Assembly (NCBI GenBank): GCA_041487355.1
Contig: JBGPND010000073.1
Span: 1-21,983 of the forward strand
DNA from: JAMXLO01 sp041487355
GTDB lineage: Bacteria > Pseudomonadota > Alphaproteobacteria > Acetobacterales > Acetobacteraceae
Direction: 5' to 3'
DNA: 21,983 nucleotides
Shown: positions 16,451 through 21,983 of the stretch, piece after piece
Position numbering within the stretch: position 1 is the stretch's first letter
Layout of the letters: every line of letters begins with the position of its first letter
Translations under genes and position numbers: made by a program
The notes under the pieces: model-generated
The model's database searches: none
Seen by the model: only the letters and a program-made list of their open reading frames with translations
Told to the model about the DNA's origin: nothing

Positions 16451-17791
16451 ATGTCGGTATCAGACGAAGGCGATCTCGGCGTCAGAACCCGCTTCCTGGG
16501 CCTTGACCCCGGGGCATGCCAGTTGCTCACGGATTTCTGGCCCACCGTCGAGCGTGGACTGCCTGAGCTCCTCGAAGGGTTCTATCAGCACGTTGCCTCC
16601 ATCCCGCACCTCAGGCAGATGGTTGGGGACCGGATCCCCGAGCTGAAGCGGGCCCAGACGGCGCATTGGCAGCGGCTGTTCTCCGGCCGCTTCGATGCGG
16701 CCTATTTCACCGGTGTGCGGACCATCGGCCTCATGCACCACAAGATCGGCCTTGAGCCGCGCTGGTATATCGGCGCCTACACCCACGTGCTCAACCGCCT
16801 GATCGCGTTGGCGGTCCGCGCGCATCGCTGGTCGCCGCGCAAGCTCGCGGCACTGATCGCCGCAGTGAATGCCGGCGTCATGCTCGACATGGACATCGCG
16901 ATCTCGGTGTATCAGGAAGCGCTGCTTGCCGAGCGGGAGCAGCGGACCAAGCGGGTCGATGCCCTGCTGCACGCATTCGAGGAGAAGACCGGCGGCCTGG
17001 TCGGTGCGGTGGCCGCGGCGGCGACCGAACTCGAAGCAACGGCGCGAACAATGACGGCAACCACCAGCGAGACCACCCGGCAGGCGACCGCCGTCGCGGA
17101 AGCGGTCGAGGCGGCAAGCATCAACGTGCAGACGGTCGCATCCGCCGCCGAGGAACTGTCGGCGTCGATCTCGGAAATCTCCCGCCAGGTGGCGCAATCA
17201 TCCGAAATCGCCGACAAGGCGGTGCAGGATGCCAATCGCACCGACAACATCGTCAAGACGTTAGCGGAAGGAGCGCAGAAGATCGGCGATGTCGTCGGCC
17301 TGATCAGCACGATCGCCGGGCAGACCAATCTGCTCGCGCTCAATGCGACGATCGAGGCGGCGCGCGCCGGGGACGCCGGCAAGGGCTTCGCGGTGGTGGC
17401 TTCCGAGGTCAAGAGCCTGGCTGCTCAGACGGCGAAGGCCACCGACGACATCGGCCGGCAGATCGCACAGATCCAGGTCGCGACCAAGGAAGCCGTGGTG
17501 GCCATCGAAGGGATCTCCGGAACCATCCGTGAAGTGAGCCGGATCGCGGCGGCGATTGCCGCGGCGGTGGAAGAGCAGGGCGCGGCGACGAAGGAGATTG
17601 CCCGCAACGTGCATGAAGCGGCGGCGGGCACGCAACAGGTAAGCACCAACATCGTCGGTGTGAGCCGCGGAGCGACCGAGACAGGGGAAGCGGCTTCGAA
17701 CGTGCTGGATGCGGCTGGCGGTTTGTCGGGACAGGCCGAGCGGCTCAGCGGCGAGGTCCAGCAGTTCATCACCGGCATCAAGGCGGCCTGA
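16451..17791 (+). CDS. Globin-coupled methyl-accepting chemotaxis protein (HemAT-like)
   Basis: A 446-residue soluble aerotaxis-type transducer. Residues 12-165 form a globin-sensor (protoglobin) domain. By comparison with Bacillus HemAT, the proximal haem ligand is His96 in LMHHKIGLEPRWYIGAY, and the distal tyrosine is Tyr45 (GFYQHV). Both are kept, so oxygen or another gas should bind. A linker and coiled coil lead to the MCP signalling domain (about 185-440), whose hairpin tip is IAGQTNLLALNATIEAARAG (288-307), which contacts CheA/CheW. No transmembrane helix is seen, so the protein is cytoplasmic. ATG at 16451 is preferred; an ATG at 16421 would add 10 residues and neither has a strong ribosome-binding site. 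No other che genes lie nearby. It converges with the ABC operon 21 bp away. Confidence 0.93.
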   Translation: MSVSDEGDLGVRTRFLGLDPGACQLLTDFWPTVERGLPELLEGFYQHVASIPHLRQMVGDRIPELKRAQTAHWQRLFSGRFDAAYFTGVRTIGLMHHKIGLEPRWYIGAYTHVLNRLIALAVRAHRWSPRKLAALIAAVNAGVMLDMDIAISVYQEALLAEREQRTKRVDALLHAFEEKTGGLVGAVAAAATELEATARTMTATTSETTRQATAVAEAVEAASINVQTVASAAEELSASISEISRQVAQSSEIADKAVQDANRTDNIVKTLAEGAQKIGDVVGLISTIAGQTNLLALNATIEAARAGDAGKGFAVVASEVKSLAAQTAKATDDIGRQIAQIQVATKEAVVAIEGISGTIREVSRIAAAIAAAVEEQGAATKEIARNVHEAAAGTQQVSTNIVGVSRGATETGEAASNVLDAAGGLSGQAERLSGEVQQFITGIKAA

Positions 17792-17812
17792 GCCGGCTGC
17801 GAACTGGGGGGC

Positions 17813-18712
17813 TCAGGCGCGGTAACGGCGTGGGATCATGCGGTTGGCGATCACGGTGAGCGCCAGTGTGGTCGCCATCAGGATGAAGGCGATCGCGGCG
17901 GCGAACGGCCAGTTGTTGTCGGTGCTGAACGCCCAGTAGAGCAGCGGCGCCATCATGTGAAAGCGCGGCCCGCCGAGCAGTACCGGCGTCGCGAAGGCGT
18001 TCATGCACAGGATGAAGCACAGCACCGCCGCGATCGCGATGCCCGGCAGGGCCAGCGGAAACACCACGCGCCAGAACGCACGTGACGGGTCGGCGCCCAT
18101 CGATGCCGCGGCTTCTTCCAGGCGTGGATCGATGCCCTCGAACACGGTCTGCAAGGTCAGCACGGTAAACGGCAGGTTGATCGCGATGATGCCGACGATC
18201 ACCGCGGTCTCGGCATACATCAGGTTCACCGGACCCGCGCCGAAGCCGAGCCGCGCCAGCGTGTCCAGCATGCCGCCGCGGGCGAACAGGATCATCCAGC
18301 CGGCGGTGCGCGTGGTGGAGCCGATGAACAGCGGCAGCACCATCAGCACCACCAGCGCGGACTTCCACCGGCTGGTGGTGCGCGCCAGCCGCCAGGCCAT
18401 CGGCAGCCCGAGCAGGAGGCACACCGCGGTGACGATGACCGAGACGCGGATGGTGGTGACCAGCACGTCCCAGTAGAATGGGTCGGCGAAGAAGCGCAGG
18501 TAGTTCGCCGGCGTTACCGCCTCGATCATCAGCTCGGTCGGATCGAAGCGGTTCAGGCTGTCGCGCGCCAGCAGCGACAGCGGCACCACCAGAGTCAGCA
18601 TCATCAGCAGGCTGGCAGGACCGAGCAGAGTCAGTGCAGCGCCGGACTCGCGACGCTGCGCGGCACGTTCGATGTTTGACGTCGCGAGAGGCGGGTTCAC
18701 TGCCTGACTCAC
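17813..18712 (-). CDS. ABC transporter permease (PotB-like), last gene of the operon
   Basis: A 299-residue inner-membrane permease with six or so hydrophobic helices. The EAA loop, EEAAASMGADPSRAFWRVVFP, contacts the ATPase and places it in the binding-protein-dependent permease family. It is of the PotB type that works with a PotC-type partner, here the gene at 20973-21827. The start is uncertain: GTG at 18712 is used, a TTG at 18718 lies two codons earlier, and another GTG at 18700 is possible. None has a clear ribosome-binding site. It is separated from the binding-protein gene by about 106 bases holding an inverted repeat, which may lower its expression. It converges with the chemotaxis gene. 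Confidence 0.9.
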   Translation of the reverse strand: MSQAVNPPLATSNIERAAQRRESGAALTLLGPASLLMMLTLVVPLSLLARDSLNRFDPTELMIEAVTPANYLRFFADPFYWDVLVTTIRVSVIVTAVCLLLGLPMAWRLARTTSRWKSALVVLMVLPLFIGSTTRTAGWMILFARGGMLDTLARLGFGAGPVNLMYAETAVIVGIIAINLPFTVLTLQTVFEGIDPRLEEAAASMGADPSRAFWRVVFPLALPGIAIAAVLCFILCMNAFATPVLLGGPRFHMMAPLLYWAFSTDNNWPFAAAIAFILMATTLALTVIANRMIPRRYRA

Positions 18713-18719
18713 GTACAAC

Positions 18720-18801
18720 CGTCATTCCCGCGCAAGCGGGAACCCAGAGCCGCAAACGAAGGTGCCGATCCCCCTGGGTGCCCGCCTTCGCGGGCATGAC
18801 G
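18720..18801. repeat. Inverted repeat inside the ABC operon (REP-like doublet)
   Basis: Arms 18720-18747 and 18774-18801 are reverse complements at 24 of 28 positions, spaced by 26 bases. Each arm can form its own hairpin (CCCGC...GCGGG). The word GTCATTCCCGCG...GCGGGAACCCA resembles, from memory, a widespread proteobacterial intergenic repeat. It sits between the binding-protein stop and the last permease start of the same operon. Confidence 0.8.
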
Positions 18802-18818
18802 ATGATGGGTCGGCGGCA

Positions 18819-19856
18819 TCACCCGTGCTGAATGTTCTTCAACCACCAGTCGTTCAGATCCGGCATCGCCTGAGCGAACACCGGATAATCCGCGGTCACC
18901 AGCTTCGGTTTCGGCTCGGGGAAGGCCAACTGCTCGCCGACCCTGCCGGACAGCGGCGCGTCATCGACTGTCGGCAGATAGCCCATATGCGCGGCGAATC
19001 CCTGCTGCGCCGGCGGCTCCAGCATCGCGTTCATGTATTTGTAAGCGGCTTCCTTGTCCGGTGCGTTCTTCGGCAGCACCATGCCTGACACGTAAAGAAT
19101 GGCGCCCTCCTTCGGGAAGTTGCCCTTCACCGGGAAGCCGGCGTTCTGCCACATGAAGGTGCGCGCGAGCCAGATCACACCCACATCGATCTCGCCCGAC
19201 TTGAACGCCGGCGCCAGCGCATCGGTCTCCGGATACAGCCGCAGCCCGTTGGCGTTCAGCTTCAGCATGAACGCCTTGGCCTTGTCGAAATCGTTGGTCT
19301 TGCCCGTCTCGTAGAGGCTGGCCGCCATCATCACCCACGGCGCGACGGTGCTGACCATGCCGATCTTGCCCTTCCACTTGGCGTCGAGCAGATCACCGAA
19401 TGTGCGCGGTGGATCGGTCACGTTGGTCGGGTTGTACACCAGCACCTGCGCACTGTAGATGTGCGGCACGAAGCCGGGCATGCGCAGCTCTTCCACCACA
19501 TGCTTCAGGTTCGGCACCTGCTTCTCGTCCAGGTTCTCGACAAGCCCGGCATCGTTGACGCGATAGCCGTTCACCGCGCCGACGCAGGCGATGTCCACGC
19601 TGCCCCGCGCGAGCTTGCGCTGCGCGTAGAGTTTCGCGACGCGGGGCGACTCGTCGCCGATATCCTGCACGACGTCGATGCCGGCCGGCTTCAGGATCGG
19701 TTCGTCGATGTTCTCACGCAGCAGCCGGGCATAGTCGCCGCCCCAGGTGCCGACGATGCATTGCTCCGCCGCGCGTGCCGGACGGATGATCGCCGGCGCG
19801 GCCAGCAACGCCGCACCCCCCAGCACGCTGCGCCGCGACAAGGTGAGGTCACGCAT
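18819..19856 (-). CDS. ABC transporter substrate-binding protein, Tat-exported (PotD-like)
   Basis: A 345-residue periplasmic binding protein. It opens with a twin-arginine signal (LSRRSVLGG, residues 6-14), a hydrophobic core and an alanine-rich cleavage site near residue 29 (PARAAEQ). The mature part has the type-2 binding protein pattern, with the opening strand IVGTWGGDYARLL, DIACVGAVNGY, and FGDLLDAKWKGKIGM in the middle. These match the PotD/iron/2-aminoethylphosphonate cluster. Key ligand residues for spermidine cannot be confirmed, so the substrate is open. ATG at 19856 has GGGAGA upstream and overlaps the ATPase gene by 8 bases. A TTG at 19898 would put residues before the Tat signal and is rejected. 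Confidence 0.92.
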   Translation of the reverse strand: MRDLTLSRRSVLGGAALLAAPAIIRPARAAEQCIVGTWGGDYARLLRENIDEPILKPAGIDVVQDIGDESPRVAKLYAQRKLARGSVDIACVGAVNGYRVNDAGLVENLDEKQVPNLKHVVEELRMPGFVPHIYSAQVLVYNPTNVTDPPRTFGDLLDAKWKGKIGMVSTVAPWVMMAASLYETGKTNDFDKAKAFMLKLNANGLRLYPETDALAPAFKSGEIDVGVIWLARTFMWQNAGFPVKGNFPKEGAILYVSGMVLPKNAPDKEAAYKYMNAMLEPPAQQGFAAHMGYLPTVDDAPLSGRVGEQLAFPEPKPKLVTADYPVFAQAMPDLNDWWLKNIQHG

Positions 19857-20976
19857 GATTGGTCTCCCTGATGATGGCCTGTTCGCTTGGACCCGCATTC
19901 ATCGCACGGCCGGCTGAGTCGAAGAGCCGTTCGTCATCCGGCCCCCAGCGCAGCGCCACGCGCGTGCCGGCACTGTGACGGCGCGTCGCATCGGCGCCAA
20001 GCCCCGGTCCGCGCGCCAGGATCGTGATGTCCGGGCCGATCCGCACGGCATGCTCCACGACCGAGCCAAGCCAGGTGCACAGTTCCACCTCGCCTTCGAT
20101 GCATGCGTCGGAACCAGGCGGCGCCAGCCTTACGCTGTCCGGACGGACCGCCAGCGTCGCGTCGCCGTCCCGCGCATAGCGTCCAGCCAGCGCGATCGTT
20201 CCGCCATCGGGCAGCACAAGACGGCAGTTTGCGTCCAGCTTGCCGGTGACGATGTTGCTGCCGCCGATGAAGCGCGCCACGAACGGATTTGCCGGTTGGC
20301 CGTGCACCTCCTCCGGCGTGCCGATCTGCTGCACGCGGCCTTCGTGCATCACCACGAGCCGATCGGCCAACGCCATCGCCTCGGTCTGGTCGTGCGTCAC
20401 CATGATCGTGGTGATGCCGCCGTTCTGCTGCAGGATGCGGATCTCGCGCGCCATCTCCTGGCGCAGCGCGGCATCCAGATTGGACAGCGGCTCGTCGAGC
20501 AGCAGCACGCGCGGCTGGATCGCCAGCGCGCGGGCCAGCGCGACGCGCTGCTGCTGGCCGCCGGAAAGCTGACGCGGCAGGCGCAAGGCGAACTCTTCGA
20601 GCTTCACCATCCGCAGCATCTCTGCCACCCGCGCCTGGATCGCGGCGGCACCCATGCGCCGCATTTCCAGCCCGAAGGCGATGTTGCGCGTCACGGTGAG
20701 ATGCGGAAACAGCGCATAGCTCTGGAACACAATCCCCATCTCGCGCCGATGCGGCGGCAGCGCAATGATACTGCTGCCGTCCAGCCGGATGTCGCCCGCG
20801 CTCGGCGGCACGAAGCCGGCAATCATGCGCAGCGTCGTGGTCTTGCCGCAGCCCGACGGGCCGAGCAGCACGATCAGCTCGCCGGGGTGCACGGCCAGGC
20901 TGACCGCATCCACCGCGGTCTGGTTTCCGAAGTTCTTGCTCAGCCGGTCGAGCGCGAGCGCGGTGGCTGCGCTCAT
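19849..20976 (-). CDS. ABC transporter ATP-binding protein (PotA-like)
   Basis: A 375-residue ATPase that powers the importer from the cytoplasm. Walker A GPSGCGKTT (39-47), Q-loop Gln85, signature LSGGQ (137-141), Walker B VLLLDEP (157-163) and switch His195 (MVTHDQTEA) are intact. The C-terminal third (about 240-360) is a TOBE-type regulatory domain, including the LAVRPDSVRL block. This layout is shared by PotA, FbpC and PhnT-type subunits, so substrate is not settled. Its ATG overlaps the stop of the upstream permease gene (ATGA) and its end overlaps the binding-protein gene, indicating one message. Confidence 0.95.
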   Translation of the reverse strand: MSAATALALDRLSKNFGNQTAVDAVSLAVHPGELIVLLGPSGCGKTTTLRMIAGFVPPSAGDIRLDGSSIIALPPHRREMGIVFQSYALFPHLTVTRNIAFGLEMRRMGAAAIQARVAEMLRMVKLEEFALRLPRQLSGGQQQRVALARALAIQPRVLLLDEPLSNLDAALRQEMAREIRILQQNGGITTIMVTHDQTEAMALADRLVVMHEGRVQQIGTPEEVHGQPANPFVARFIGGSNIVTGKLDANCRLVLPDGGTIALAGRYARDGDATLAVRPDSVRLAPPGSDACIEGEVELCTWLGSVVEHAVRIGPDITILARGPGLGADATRRHSAGTRVALRWGPDDERLFDSAGRAMNAGPSEQAIIRETNHA

Positions 20977-21827
20977 TGCACCACCCGGCCCAGGCGGACG
21001 AACCGGTCGAGCAGCAGCAGCACCGCTGCCACCGCGACGATCTGCGCCACCGCAACAGCGGAGACCAGCGGGTCGATGTGATACTCAAGGTACTGCAGCA
21101 CCGCGACCGGCAGCGTGGTGACCCCGGGGCTGGTCAGGAACAGCGCCAGCTCGAGGTTCTCGAACGAGATCACGAAGGCGAACAGCGCGGCGGCGATGAT
21201 GCCGGCGCGCATCGCCGGCAGCGTCACCCGCCAGATGACGGTGAGCGGACCGGCGCCAAGACTGGCGGCAGCCTCCTCAGCGGCGCGGTCATGGTTGGTC
21301 AGGCTGGCGAGGCAGAGCCGCACCACCCAGGGCGTGGTGACCATGACGTGCGCCAGCACCAGACCGGCCATCGACCCGGTCACCGCGGAACCGAGCTGTT
21401 CGTCGATCGCCACCAGCGTCACGTAGATGGCGAGCCCGAGCGCGATGCCAGGCATGGTCAGCGGCGCGAGCAGCAGGCTGGAGATCACGCCACGGCCGCG
21501 AAAGCGATGGCGTGCGAGGCCGATGCCGGCGGGGACGCCGAGCAGCAGACTGCCGGCAACCGCCGCGGCACCAAGCTGGAGACTGGTGAGCACGGCGTTG
21601 CCGAAGTTGGGCAGGATGGCGGGATACCAGGACAGCGTGTAGCCGCGCGGCGGAAACAGGATCAGCTTCTCGTTGAACAGGCTGAGATAGAGCGTGAGCA
21701 GCAGCGGCACCACGATCAGTGTGGCGCCGCAGACGATCAGCCCCTGCACGATGGCGCGTTCAGCCGCGCGCACCATGCCGTCGGGGCGGATGCGCGTCGA
21801 CGGCATGGCGTTGCTGCTGGCTATCAT
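20973..21827 (-). CDS. ABC transporter permease (PotC-like), first gene of the operon
   Basis: A 284-residue inner-membrane permease with about six helices, starting with a short hydrophilic tail. The EAA loop, EEAAASLGAGPLTVIWRVTLP, is conserved. It belongs to the PotC-type branch and should pair with the permease encoded at the operon's far end. ATG at 21827 has GGGGG upstream. The stop TGA overlaps the ATPase start. It lies first in the operon, so the promoter should be to its right. An 8-bp hairpin is found 16 bases before its start. Confidence 0.92.
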   Translation of the reverse strand: MIASSNAMPSTRIRPDGMVRAAERAIVQGLIVCGATLIVVPLLLTLYLSLFNEKLILFPPRGYTLSWYPAILPNFGNAVLTSLQLGAAAVAGSLLLGVPAGIGLARHRFRGRGVISSLLLAPLTMPGIALGLAIYVTLVAIDEQLGSAVTGSMAGLVLAHVMVTTPWVVRLCLASLTNHDRAAEEAAASLGAGPLTVIWRVTLPAMRAGIIAAALFAFVISFENLELALFLTSPGVTTLPVAVLQYLEYHIDPLVSAVAVAQIVAVAAVLLLLDRFVRLGRVVQ

Positions 21828-21842
21828 GCCCCCGATCGTATT

Positions 21843-21863
21843 AGGCTTGCGATGTGCGAGCCT
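21843..21863. promoter_or_regulatory. Hairpin in the ABC operon leader
   Basis: AGGCTTGC (21843-21850) and GCGAGCCT (21856-21863) pair over 8 bases with one G-U, around a 5-base loop. It lies 16 bases upstream of the first permease start. It could be an operator or leader structure; the evidence is only the symmetry. A TTGACA (- strand, 21883-21888) farther up lacks a good -10 partner. Confidence 0.25.
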
Positions 21864-21919
21864 GACCGGCGGCGGATGACGCTGTCAACCGCCCGGCAAC
21901 CGGCGCTGCCCCCGGGTCG

Positions 21920-21983
21920 ATGCAATTCTCCGATGCGCCAGAAATCCGCTTCGCCCGGCTGACGACAAGACAAGTGACCTCCA
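21920..21983 (+). CDS. Possible start of a divergent gene, cut by the window edge
   Basis: An ATG at 21920 opens a frame that stays open to the window end (MQFSDAPEIRFARLTTRQVT...). No clear ribosome-binding site is visible, and 21 residues cannot be assigned to a family. It would be divergent from the ABC operon, a usual place for its regulator, but this is a guess. Confidence 0.2.
   Translation, partial: MQFSDAPEIRFARLTTRQVTS

Noticed and set aside
21883..21888. TTGACA (- strand) as -35 of the ABC operon promoter
   Set aside because: No -10-like hexamer is found at a spacing of 15-19 bases.
20976..21962. A 328-codon + strand frame opposite the first ABC permease
   Set aside because: It is His/Arg/Gln-rich with no motif; the opposite strand has the EAA loop and helices of a permease.

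Overview
This window reads as chromosomal DNA from a very GC-rich alphaproteobacterium. The best guess is Rhodospirillales/Acetobacteraceae. That rests on base composition, on the style of the hslVU and tamAB genes and on REP-like intergenic repeats. It is an inference, because no rRNA or other marker gene is present. Coding density is high, and no stretch longer than about 300 bases lacks a gene. I see no tRNA, rRNA, CRISPR array, transposase or prophage.

The left part (1-8735) is mostly envelope biology. A PlsC-type lysophospholipid acyltransferase (-) is divergent from tamA-tamB (+), the outer-membrane/periplasm-spanning translocation and assembly module; tamA and tamB overlap at TGATG. 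Next comes a Crp/Fnr-superfamily regulator without Fe-S cysteines. It is followed by two overlapping 93-residue, three-helix membrane proteins that resemble each other (DUF5985-like). The second starts at a GTG that overlaps the stop of the first.

The middle part (8735-16339) begins with gshB (glutathione synthase, -), divergent from a luciferase-like flavin oxidoreductase. The protease pair hslV-hslU follows, apparently under a heat-shock-type promoter placed so close to hslV that the message may be almost leaderless. Then comes a tight, translationally coupled cassette: an AbrB/MazE-type antitoxin, a Doc/Fic toxin and a Bcr/CflA-type MFS efflux pump. A perfect 22-bp palindrome sits just upstream of it. 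A PuuD-like class I glutamine amidotransferase follows, then an SDR protein that has lost catalytic Ser and Lys positions.

The right part (16451-21827) has a soluble globin-coupled methyl-accepting chemotaxis protein (HemAT-like, with both haem-pocket residues kept). Convergent with it is a four-gene ABC importer operon on the - strand (permease, ATPase, Tat-exported binding protein, permease) of the polyamine/2-aminoethylphosphonate/iron (PotABCD-like) type. The substrate cannot be fixed from sequence. The amidotransferase a few kilobases away is at least compatible with polyamine use.

Three unrelated inverted-repeat doublets lie in intergenic gaps: 8648-8722, 15475-15563 and 18720-18801. 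Each is made of two head-to-head hairpin-forming units, like REP doublets (BIME/REPIN). The 15475 element is a perfect 40-bp inverted repeat. The most interesting points are the regulator plus paired small membrane proteins, the toxin-antitoxin-efflux cassette with its palindrome beside hslVU, the REP-like doublets and the degenerate SDR. None can be called a new system from sequence alone.
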